A DNA stretch of 64,000 nucleotides from Plasmodiophora brassicae. Taxonomy: Eukaryota; Endomyxa; Phytomyxea; Plasmodiophorida; Plasmodiophoridae. Within the stretch, counting starts at the first letter, position 1; each line of letters begins with the position of its first letter. Of this stretch, positions 21,740 to 31,235 are shown one piece after another. A program made the translations under genes and the position numbers. The DNA is taken from NCBI GenBank assembly GCA_039704465.1, contig JASFAU010000005.1, positions 1,116,001 to 1,180,000 on the forward strand, given 5' to 3'. Under the pieces are notes generated by a model that did not search any database, had not been told where the DNA came from, and worked only from the letters and a program-made list of their open reading frames with translations.

Positions 21740-22921
21740 TCACGTGTCGTGCACGGCTGCGAACTCTGCATGCCCATCGTACTCTTCGAATACATTCGCC
21801 AGCTCGACGTCGCCGAATTTCATTGCCATCTGACGCGGTGTCATGCCGTTCGGGAGCGTTGTTGCCGTGTACCCGCCATATCGCAGAACCAGCTTGGCTC
21901 GACGGATGCGATCGGGGCCGCCCATGTTGATCAGCCCCGCGATATAGGTTGGATCGAACGATGGCCGCATGTGGTGTGTCTGCATCAGATACAGAGCGGA
22001 ATCGATTCGTTCCGCTCGAGACATGATGAGCATTTCCAGCACGTTGGTCATCCGGGCGCCGCGGCGTGCGAGAAGATCCAACAGTTTCAGTTGCCAAGCG
22101 GGATCGAGATCGATCGCCTGGGCGATGTCCTGCTCCAGCGGATGCTCCGCGATCACCTGGTCAAACGCGGTCATCGTCGTCACCAGCTGGAAGCCGTGCT
22201 CGACAAGCACGATAATCAAACGTAAGATCTGCCCGTGCGCCACAAAGTCGACTTCAGTCGACAAGGCGCCGATGTCTCGTAGGCCGCTCACGTCGATCTT
22301 GCGGACGCTGCCTTTAACGTGGCTGCGCCGGTACAACTCCACATGCCATAACAGGTCATCGTCGCTCCTGGGCGGTCGAAGCCCTGCTGCGACATGGTGG
22401 CCGCCCTTATCCATCGGGGTCCAGGTTAGCAGGGAGGCATACGTGTCGCCCGCGCTTAGCGAACATTTCACCCCGAACGTTGATAGGAGCCGGATCAGAT
22501 GGGTGTTGTTGCTCTCGTAAGCGGATTGCAATATCTGCATTCCATGGCGCGGATACTGTTGGGGTAGGGAGAGTAAGAACCATTGGGAGGCGGGTAGCAC
22601 AACCTGGGAGGTGACGCTGGGCGGAATGCGAATGTGTTCGAATTTGCCGACGTTGTGCGGGGCGAAATACGCGCACAGCCTCTCGAAACACTCTTTGCCA
22701 TTAGGTGACGAAGCGAAAGCGGTGGACGCCAGGTTGGGGGCGGCCGATTGCAAAACTTCGTCCGTCAGCATCTCCGGGTCCGTCACCCATGACAGGTCGA
22801 CTCGGACGCGTTCGCCAGGGTGAGTCTCCCATGGATACAGCGGCGGCCCCAGCGTCGCTGCGGCGCTGGCCGCCAGCAATACGAGCACGATGATGCCCCT
22901 GTTGCGCGCCTCGACGACCAT
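21740..22921 (-). CDS. Secreted ankyrin-like protein, copy B
   Basis: Intronless, 393 aa from ATG at 22921, with a signal peptide (MVVEARNRGIIVLVLLAASA). It is the paralogue of 17912-19108, about four-fifths identical, with the same helical-repeat body. One lost G near the end converts ACGTGGATC to ACGTGATC and ends the protein about five codons early. The frame is open upstream of the ATG to 23467, but the matching stretch in copy A has stops, so the signal-peptide ATG is preferred. The most divergent stretch follows the conserved KCSLSAGDTYA and contains almost only amino-acid-changing differences. Confidence 0.78.
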   Translation of the reverse strand: MVVEARNRGIIVLVLLAASAAATLGPPLYPWETHPGERVRVDLSWVTDPEMLTDEVLQSAAPNLASTAFASSPNGKECFERLCAYFAPHNVGKFEHIRIPPSVTSQVVLPASQWFLLSLPQQYPRHGMQILQSAYESNNTHLIRLLSTFGVKCSLSAGDTYASLLTWTPMDKGGHHVAAGLRPPRSDDDLLWHVELYRRSHVKGSVRKIDVSGLRDIGALSTEVDFVAHGQILRLIIVLVEHGFQLVTTMTAFDQVIAEHPLEQDIAQAIDLDPAWQLKLLDLLARRGARMTNVLEMLIMSRAERIDSALYLMQTHHMRPSFDPTYIAGLINMGGPDRIRRAKLVLRYGGYTATTLPNGMTPRQMAMKFGDVELANVFEEYDGHAEFAAVHDT

Positions 22922-24126
22922 TTCACTGTCTCTGACTGGGAATATTGTCGGGCCGTCGGCCTGCACCTGCACGCCGCACGGCCCTCGGAGTTGCGCAGGG
23001 CGCATGCCGCGCATCCCACGCATCCTACGGGCCGCAGGCTGCAGGCAGATTGACAGTACGTACTGTAGTGCTCTGCTAATAATTATAGATTGTATTAGGC
23101 GCTTGTCTCCAAGGTCGGGGGCACTGGCCGAATCCCATTGCCAAGTCGCTAAGCGACTGGCCGTTTGGCAGCGCCTCCTCGTACTCGCTGTCCGCCCATC
23201 GGGGGTGGGACGACGTTCGTGGTCAGCCCCACTGTGAACCCGTGCTCGAGAGACACGACGACAGAGCTTCCAGCATGTGTCGTTCTCTGCAAACGAATCC
23301 CAGGCGAGGCGTGCTGGTTTCAACCAGTCCACTTTCGCAACCTGGCGTTCGCCTAATTGGCGCAGTATCCATTGCCGATACGGTTGTCTTCGTCGCCCTC
23401 CGTCGGTGGATATATGTTCACCCAGGCGGGTTGGCACGCCTGTCGAGGCAACGGCATTCGTCGGCACTGGTGATGCGGCGCCAGAGCATCCAGATTGAGG
23501 CCGCCACAGACCCGATATCGAGTAACTTCGTCGAGGTGATCTAGAACGCCAAGATTCTCGAACTTTCCGCCGACAAATACATGATAACGGGCACCGACGA
23601 TCGTCATTGTGGTCTAGGAGCCCGACCGGTGGAACCGATTTGCCTGCCAGGGTGGACGACCTGTTGCCGAATTCCGGTCCACACGCGAACCGCGTGCTTG
23701 CGGGTGAACTCGCGTAAAAGAGTCCCTCTATCCAGCTTCATTCGCCGAACGGGGTGCGATCCTAATGGACAGCAGTACGACTTCCGCTCTTGAAGTAATG
23801 AGAACAACTGTTTGGCACGCCGTGAACTGGTTCCACTGTTCAACCGCACATTCGTTCACTGTGCGGTAGTGGATAGTCGCCAGGTCACCATATGAAGCCT
23901 TGTGGACGGTGCGATCGTCGCGTTCAGACGTTCAGAAGATTATTTGATTCGGTACCGGTGGGTGTTCGTACTGAGTCCCCACTGGTCAGTAGCGAAGGGG
24001 GGGATGAACTGGCTGGATCCAAGGCAACACGCGCATGTTCTTGCTGACGACCCTACGAACGGATCCGGCTTCGGGCACAGGGTTCGTAACGACGGCCTGC
24101 GACTGTCTTCGATTTCGGTGCGCCTT

Positions 24127-25064
24127 TCACGCAAGCCTGGTCCATGAGGCCGACAGATCATAACAGCTGTTGAACCGAAAAGGTACCGTACCCAAATGCA
24201 ATCTCGCGACCATTTGCTTCAAGGGGTATATCAGTTTGCGGTCGAACCGAATCATCGGCCAGCGTCGACGTAGCACACGGGAGAGGGTACCAATGCCGAC
24301 AAACGGAGCCAATTCCAGAATCCCTTCCCGTTCCTCGGTAGTCAGCTCAGCGTCCTTCTGCTTACATAGGTGAATAAAACTCCGTCAACAACAAGAGTTG
24401 CCGAAGAGTGATTGTGTCCAGTAACAATGTTGTCCTTCTTTACAACGTACCGTCGGTCCTTGAAGACGTATGTGAAGTCGACGTGAAACGGACAGCCTGC
24501 ATTAGAACTGCAGTAGAAATAACCCCTCTGAATGACCTTTTCTTCCCCGAGACGTTGCAACGCCTTCGCCGAATCCATCATGTGTGCTTTGCGTGCGAGA
24601 ACAAATCCATGCTTGACGCCGAACGCGTGCATAAACGGCAACAGCCCATTCTGGAAAGATGCGAAGTGTGTGGACGCGAGCCGGTCGACAGTATCAGCCG
24701 GCTGGTCGCCAGGTGCAGATAAGGCGCAATACGATACAGGGCAGGACGGCGTGGCTGGCGACGATGAACATGCGTTGGCGGGTGTGGCGGAATCGGACGC
24801 GGACGCTGGGCGGTCAGGACTTAAACCGCGGCCACATGGGAAATTCGTCTCTGGAGAATGGGACCCGGAAGACAATACGGATGTTGTAGCATCGTTGCAT
24901 GGCAGCGGAAAGAGAGGCGTAGATTCTGGACGCGAAGAATCGTAGTTAGGCGACACACGCGTGCGAAACAAGGGTGTAGGCGATGACGGAGCGCTGGGAG
25001 AGCACTTTGGCAAAGCTTCTCTCGCATCAGCGTGGTCGTTCGGTGCGCCGTCAGCAGATGTCAA
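24127..25064 (-). pseudogene. Mutator-like (FAR1/MULE type) transposase N-terminal remnant
   Basis: The frame 25064-24342 has a Ser/Pro-rich N-terminus, then a DNA-binding-like region: HGFVLARKAHMMDS, RGYFYCSSNAGCPF and GHNHSS (Cys2-His-x-His, WRKY-GCM1/FLYWCH-like). After a one-base frame change near 24365 it continues as KQKDAELTTEEREGILELA and VLRRRWPMIRFDRK to 24127. This matches the segment before the catalytic domain in MULE or FAR1-type proteins. The catalytic DDE domain is absent. There is no ATG at the frame start. A domesticated gene with an undetected intron is possible but less likely. Confidence 0.65.
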
Positions 25065-25163
25065 CCATCACCAGAACGACGACATTAGCGGCGGCAATGA
25101 TACCCCGCGCGAAATTCCTCGTATGTCACAGTGTCCCGGGTTACTAATTCTCAAACAGTTGGC

Positions 25164-25193
25164 GAACCTCCAGGTGCGCGCACCTGGAGGTTC
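25164..25193. repeat. Perfect 30-bp palindrome
   Basis: GAACCTCCAGGTGCG is followed immediately by its exact reverse complement, with no spacer. Part of it overlaps the start of the adjacent 92-bp repeat. Confidence 0.95.
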
Positions 25194-25346
25194 CTATGAC
25201 TGGGTGGGCGCACCTCCAGGTTCGCGCACCTGAACGGGAACGCCGCCGGTCACAGAGTCCCAGATGACTGGTGCGCTGGAGGTTCCTGTGACTGGGTGGG
25301 CGCTCCTCCAGGATCGCGTACCTGAACGGGAAAGCCGCTGATCATT
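25184..25346 (+). repeat. 92-bp tandem repeat, about 1.8 copies
   Basis: Two units beginning CTGGAGGTTCCTrTGACTGG at 25184 and 25276, with about 90% identity over the shared part, each containing internal CCTCCAGG and GAACGGGAA elements. They end just before the start codon of the intact membrane-protein gene at 25373, so they lie in its promoter or 5' leader. The deleted copy at 15530 lacks them. Confidence 0.8.
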
Positions 25347-25372
25347 ATACGTATCGTGAACCAAGCTCGCGG

Positions 25373-26916
25373 ATGCGGCAAGTCGTGACCTCCGATCTGT
25401 TGGCGAAGCTGGCCGTCCTGATTGCATCCTTAGCGCCCGTTGTTTACGGATCGCTGACGTTCCCATGGGCGCCGCCGGGACACCCTCTGGCCGGTTTGAC
25501 CCTCTACACATCGCCGGTAACGAGCTTGATGGGGCCCCAACCCGGCGATGCGTCTAGCAGGAAGACGGGTCCTGTAGTACTGTTCAGCGGCGATCCATGC
25601 CGACCAATGCCACGTGCGCCAGCCAGCATCATCCTATTCGCCCCTGAAACGCGCGCGCCGTGCTCCTTCGAGACCCATTACCTGGCTTTCAACGCCAGCG
25701 GTGCTGCGGCCGTCATTTGTGAGTGTGACCCCTTACTGTGTTGTCGCCTCCCTTGTCTCTATAACGATGCTCTGCAGGGCTAGTTGTCGACCTCGTCCCA
25801 TCGCCCAATGTGTACAGCCACGACGGGTCCCAGGGTGCCCACACGCGCCATCTCCCAATGCTGTTCGTCCGGCTAGGACCGAGCACTGATCTGTTCAAAA
25901 CGTTGGCAGCGCATGCGCCTGGGCAGAACGTCACCGTGTACGCAGATACGAATGTCTGGCAGGCCACGTTCTCCTCATGGTACTACCAGTTGTTCATTCG
26001 AATCCTGCCCAGCGCCGTCTTGATAGGGTCGGGCGTGATGGCCACCGCCTTCTTTGTGCTCCACATGCGCCTCATCAACGATCACTACGCGGCCGATGTG
26101 CCGGCGGGGAGGCGCTCCTGTGCACGGTGGGTCAACTTCGTCCTGCATTCGTTGGGACTTCCCCACGCTGTGCTCGCTATCGAGATGACCACTGCCACAC
26201 TGTCCGGTATCATACTGGCCATTGGCGGGTACTACAGCACGCCGAACCTGTCGTACCCTGTTGTGCAATATTTCGTCACCCTCCTCGGAGGCTTCAGCCT
26301 GGCTTCGTCCATCTTGTCCGCCGCGGTCTGGAACCGTCAGCTGGCCGGCTTGTTCGCTTCGGAATCGTTGCTCACTCGGGTCTTGCGAGGCGACATCCCA
26401 GTCGCATTCGTCCCGCTGGCCACCGTTCCCGTTGTCCTCGACACAGCGATCAGCGCGTCCTGGGCGACGTACTACTACTCGAGCGTGTTGACGACCATTG
26501 CAGCATTGACCATGTTCCTGCTTCAGTTGACAGTGGGCCTGCACGTTCTGGTTTACGTGATCCGATATCACCGGGTCGTCGTCGACCTGCAATCGAAGAC
26601 GAACCGTGCCACGAGGCAGTCGCCAGGAATGGGCCCGTTGCTTGCCCGACTGAGTCGATGCGCCCTGGGCATGTCCTTGTCCATGATCCTGGTCTGCATT
26701 GGTACGGCGCTGACCGCGTCGTCGGCGGCGTTCCTGAACAGCCCGATGGGCTGGACCACCTGTTTCTTGCTGACCTACAACGGCCGAGCACTGGATACTG
26801 CCTTCCGAGTCGCCATGTTCAAGCCCAGGTACGTCCGTTACAGGACCGACGTCAGTCGCTTGAGCCATGTGACGCCAAAGACCAACCCCAAGGGTTCCAC
26901 AACTGGTGCTTCGTAG
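25373..26916 (+). CDS. Multi-pass (about 7TM) membrane protein with lumenal PA-like domain
   Basis: Two exons, 25373-25718 and 25778-26916 (59-nt intron, donor GTGAGT), about 494 aa. The signal peptide (LAVLIASLAPVVYG) is followed by about 190 lumenal residues. Their pattern (PASIILFAPET ... AAVIWLVVDLVPSPN) loosely recalls a protease-associated fold. About seven hydrophobic segments then follow, the first VLIGSGVMATAFFVLHM and the last before FKPRYVRYR. The layout (signal peptide, lumenal domain, 7TM) resembles orphan seven-helix receptors, but no signature motif is recognised. A broken duplicate lies at 15530-16700. Its 3' end converges with ERGIC3, with about 230 bp between. Confidence 0.75.
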
Positions 26917-27147
26917 CCAGCGACGCCAGGAACCTCATTTGCACGAAATAAAGTGCCTCGTTCGTTTTCACTGACTTCCTACCGAGCCTCTGTCGCCCGC
27001 TCGTGCGTGATCATGAGGCTAACACGGGACACGCCAGACGTCGTCTCTGGACTATTACTAAACCCGGTTCAAGTCCATCTCGATAGCGTCCACCCACAGC
27101 CACGTGAAGCGCTGGCAGCGAATGTCAATTTACACGTGGTGCATAGG

Positions 27148-28711
27148 TTAACTTAGAAGGGGCGACGATCGATAGGGCCTCATTGGTCGCGAGAGTCGGT
27201 AGATGAGGCCGTCGATCATTGTTGACACGGCAAACACGCCGCCGATAATGGCAAACGTGCTGGTGAAATATTCGACAATTGACGTTCGCCGATCGTCAAT
27301 GGCGACCATGAACGGAGAGAACTTGTACTGCACGGGGTGTCAGTTTCAGCATGCCACACGTACCATGTACAGCATCATCTGACCTGAAAGAAAACGCCAG
27401 GCATTCCTGAGACGCTTGCGGAACCGGTGAAGTCCAACCGCTTGAAGTAATCATTCACGGACACCTGATTCGTGTGCAATTGCCTGCCGAGCATACTCTT
27501 GAACGTCGTCGGCGTCAACTCAATGTGGTACTGAAACAGGCCGGACACGATTGCGTCGGCTACGAAACGATTAAGGAGGACGCGCCTCGGGATAGGTGGG
27601 AACTCACGATTAGACGACGGTTCAATTGTACGGGTCCATCCATTCAGCGGGCTCTCTGGCTGCCCAGAGTAACGGGGACCAAACGACATGGCATGGATGG
27701 TATGAGAGGTATTGAAGTGGGGCAGATCACCTAGAGCGATATCAGCGAGCGACTACGCAGACCGCATGCCCCGAACTCATTCTGAAGTTGTGAACATGAT
27801 GTCCTACGGTACCAAGTTAGCCGGACCCGTAAAAAGGAAATGCAACGACGCAAACAGACCTTGCGACTTATGTGACCGACCAACGGCAACGTGAAAGTTG
27901 CCCTCGACCTTGTTGACGATCAACGTCCCCCGAACAATGCATCCCTCATGGCCTGCACGTTGCTCGGCAATGCGATGGTCAGTGCCGACCAGGGACATCA
28001 GCCCGATCCCAGGCATTTGAATATCTACGCAGACGTATCAGGACAGGCCAGAGGCAGACGATGGCCGCGCCAGCTCGTACACAGCTTTGGCGAAAGGTCC
28101 TTGTCAATGAACTCCCGCCCGATCGCATTCCCAAACATGTCTAGACGTGTCTTCCATATGCTTTGCACGACATTGACCTGCTGCTCGCCAGTAACGTCCA
28201 TCGTGTCAACGTGGACGTCGGCGCAGCAGATCGCCGGAAACGTGATGTGGAAATAGATCTCGGTCATCTGCGATCGCGACGTGTCAACCTGGGAGGCGTC
28301 ACGATCGCGTTAGGTGGCGTATGGAAACACTGCCCTGTCGTTCATACTTTCAAATGTTCGTATCGGTTGGAGAACAGGAACCGAGATGTTTCCGAAACGA
28401 AAAGGACGAACATCAGGAAGTAGCATACGACGGAGACTATTCCAGGTCAGTCAGCAGTGTCGACAAACGCGCGAAACAAAACGCCCCTCCCTACCGATGC
28501 CGCCAGCAGTCGTCCTGAACGCGACATCGTCCAGCTGGGTCGAATCGATCTTCCCGAACATATCGGCGGTCTGGACGCGCGACGCCCAGGACGGCGCCCG
28601 ACGCGTCGGCGACCCGCGCCCGTCATCATCGCCCCTGTCGGCATTGTTCCGCCGCCGCACCCTCCCGCCAGCGTTCCCGTCGTCGATCAGGACCTGGTCC
28701 TCATCACCCAT
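27148..28711 (-). CDS. ERV46: ERGIC3/ERV46-like ER-Golgi cargo receptor
   Basis: About nine exons. The start is ATG at 28711, with exon 1 to 28495 (KIDSTQLDDVAFRTTAGG). Introns at 28494-28437 and 28347-28289 rejoin GGI-VSVVCYFLMFVLFVSE (first membrane helix) and VDTSRSQ. FPAICCADVHVD and MDVTGEQQ diagnose the ERV46 branch. Then come GCIVRGTLIVNKVEGNFHV, HFNTSHTIHAMSFGPRY, LFQYHIELTPTTF, GMPGVFFQ-YKFSPFMV, and the second helix TFAIIGGVFAVSTMIDGLIY. The cysteine-rich CCxxC segment of animal ERGIC3 seems reduced or missing near 28090-27980. ERV46 with ERV41 retrieves or exports cargo in COPI/COPII vesicles. Its last codons and 3' flank are duplicated at 19779-19925. Confidence 0.88.
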
Positions 28712-28933
28712 CTTGCGTTATGACTGCCCCCGGCCCGATCAGTGCCGTGGCCGTCGGCGTCGCCCGACCCTCCCCAAACCCCCCAAAAAATCAGCTGCTC
28801 AACGGGTCCAGAAGGAGCGGGACATGCGAACATCAGCGCTCTCTCACTGCGGATGCCCTTGTGGCCGCCCGTGCCGTGGCCACGAGCGCTCCAGCGTCGC
28901 AGTAGCACGTGTGCTGCAGCAGGAAACAGCACA

Positions 28934-30982
28934 TCAGTGTGTGACGTTGTATTTGTAGCCAACGTTGCGTTTGAATCCGAGCCTGGCCGCTAGCTGGTCC
29001 GCTTGGGGCGGGCCGCGCGATCCGAACCGATACGGGATCGGCGGGATGCGGTCCCGTTCCAGGCGGGCCAGCGTAGGCGTGAAGATCGACCACGCTGCCA
29101 GTAATTCGTCGTCGCGAACGAACAGGCTGCGGTCGCCGCGAACGACATCGAGCTGTTACAATACACTAAGACGCATGCCTGCCAAACGATGCCCCAGGTC
29201 CTACAATCAGTCGTTCGTAGGCGTCGGGCAGGCCGGCCCGTATATGGTCCTGAGCACATTGTCGTCAGCTGTACCGAAAACCCTTTGAAACGTCCACCGA
29301 GCGAGCTCACGAATCGCTTCTTGTACGTCAAATCCAGCTCGGTGTGGTGGAGTTTCTCGAACGTCAACCCTGGCTCCTTCGTGTTCATCTTCATGTAAAT
29401 CGCCTCGTCTGGCTGGACGCGAACGACGAGCTCGTTCGGGGCAGCCTCCATATGGTGATATAGGTCACCGGGCGGCTTACGGAATTGGATCCTGATTTCA
29501 GTCTTGTTCGCATCCAGGGCTTTTCCACATCTACCACGCGAGCATGATTAGATATCCTGCTGAGACGTCATCTGCGTGAAACGACGTACTTCAGAATGAA
29601 AGGAACGCCGTCCCAGCGGTTGTTCTTGATGAACACCACCGCCATTGCGTACGTGGGGGTTAGCGATTCGGGTGGCACACCCGGGTCGTCCAAATAGCCT
29701 GGTGTTCCTCCATGACCGGTATACTGTCCGACGACAAGGTTGTCCAACGTTACTGGAGCGATGCAACGCAGAACTTTGACCTGTCATACGCTCAGCTGTA
29801 GCCCCAATAATAATTACTGAGCGAACGACGGCAGCCCACCTTCTCGTTGCGGACGTCTTCGGCGTTTAACGACACAGGCTGTTCCATTGCCACCAGCGAG
29901 AGAATCTGTGTCAGGTGGTTTTGCATGACTGAAACCGTTTGTCAGTCGCTCCGTGTTTACATGGGCCGAAAACGGTCTGGTTACGGACCGTCACGAATTA
30001 TGCCGAACTTGTCGAAATATCCACCGCGTCCAGCCGTCCCAATGTTCTCTTTGAATGTGATCATGACGAGCTCGATATGATCCCTGTTCCAAACAGGCTC
30101 GAATATGGAGTTCGCAAACCGCAACGTTGATAGGTTCTGGACCATCTCCTTCCCTGAAGGGAGAGTCAAGCGTCCGAGAGAATCGAAAATGACACCCGTG
30201 TGCATACCTAAGTAGTGGTCTATGCGAAACAGGTGCTCTTCAGTGAAGTACTGTCTCAGGGAGGCGCCCAACTTGGCCGCAGACGCAAAGTCGGACCCGA
30301 ACGGTTTCTCCACGACGATACGATTCCAGCCCGTTGTGCTCATGCACGACAGGCGAATGTTGCGAGCACTGGTAACAAACACGTTTGGCGGGATCGCGAA
30401 GTAAAACAGGCGATTCGCATGTCTGAAGCCATGCTCCAGCTTCGAACAGAATTCAGAGAGCTCCGTGAACGCAGACGCATCGTCATAACTGCGAAGGATG
30501 TTAAAGATGACCCAGCGTAACGATGTATGCTACGCGTACGATCCCCTCTGGTACGTGCACCGGGCGAGGAACTCTTGTTGGTCTGCTTCGGGCACTCTCT
30601 TGCTTGTGATATGGGACCGGAAATCTGCAGCAGAGATCGAAGTCCGAGCGTAACCGATAACGTCCACGTTGCTGGGGAGTAACTGGACGGCACAATAGTC
30701 ATTCTCCGACACAATCTCGGATTGCATCACGGTCGATACCTTTGCATTGTAGAGGGCGAGTAGCGCCGGGTACGTTTTCTTCTTGGCAAGATCGCCGCTG
30801 GCCCCAATGACGATAATCGACAGGTGCGCATCGTCACGCGGGGCGTCAGCCTCCTGGCCCGACCCGGCGGCCATGTCCGACCCCGTACCCTGGCTGTACA
30901 GGATCCTCTTCAGGTCATCGTTCTCGCGGCGCAGGCGCTCCAGCTCGCCGCGCAGGTCGCTGTCGTCACCGTCCCCGGCCAT
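28934..30982 (-). CDS. G6PD: Glucose-6-phosphate 1-dehydrogenase
   Basis: Eight exons recovered by splicing, from ATG at 30982 to TGA at 28934-28936. A short coiled N-terminus ([16 protein letters not shown]) precedes the NADP-binding [20 protein letters not shown]. Then come [23 protein letters not shown], the substrate site [14 protein letters not shown] (split by an intron), [53 protein letters not shown] and [17 protein letters not shown]. The C-terminus is [21 protein letters not shown]. It catalyses the first, NADPH-yielding step of the oxidative pentose phosphate pathway. The frame is open upstream to 31186, so a longer N-terminus is possible. No peroxisomal or plastid signal is evident. 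Confidence 0.94.
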
Positions 30983-31235
30983 TGCAGTATGTGTGAAAGC
31001 ACGCTCGGACGAGCTGCACGCTGACACGTTTGACGCGCCGCTCGGTCGAACTGCACCCTCTGACTGCGTGGGCGCCTCTAGAATGCGCCCATAACCATCT
31101 TCCAGAACGTTCTCAACCCACCGAGACGCAGGCGACAGACCGTATTGCAGACCGGTGTGGCGCACCGGTCTACCATGCCCTGTCACGAACCGTAGGCCGG
31201 TATACCTAAAATATAATTATGATTGTGTATAGTTT

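Larger units (their letters stand above)
19930..23985 (-). repeat. Accessory unit B (inverted relative to unit A)
   Basis: The minus strand reads, in order, the conserved linker (23985-22930), the ankyrin-like gene copy B, a spacer, then a longer gypsy fragment with gag-like, RT, RNase H and integrase remnants. Homology to unit A is continuous from the left breakpoint (a shared TACCGAxTCAAATAATCTTC) through the ankyrin gene and about 140 bp beyond it. The two units then differ by about 380 bp, present only in B, before resuming in the RT. Confidence 0.8.

Noticed and set aside
22922..23467. An N-terminal extension of ankyrin-like copy B, because the frame is open upstream.
   Set aside because: The equivalent stretch of copy A has stops and the downstream ATG begins a good signal peptide in both copies.
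15975..26868. Long minus-strand frames opposite the membrane-protein genes (for example 25975-26868).
   Set aside because: They are shadows of the plus-strand coding frame: very low in hydrophobic segments, rich in Arg/Gly/Gln and without domains.
28314..28958. A 214-aa plus-strand frame.
   Set aside because: It overlaps exon 1 of ERGIC3 and the last G6PD exon in antisense; composition is that of a shadow frame.
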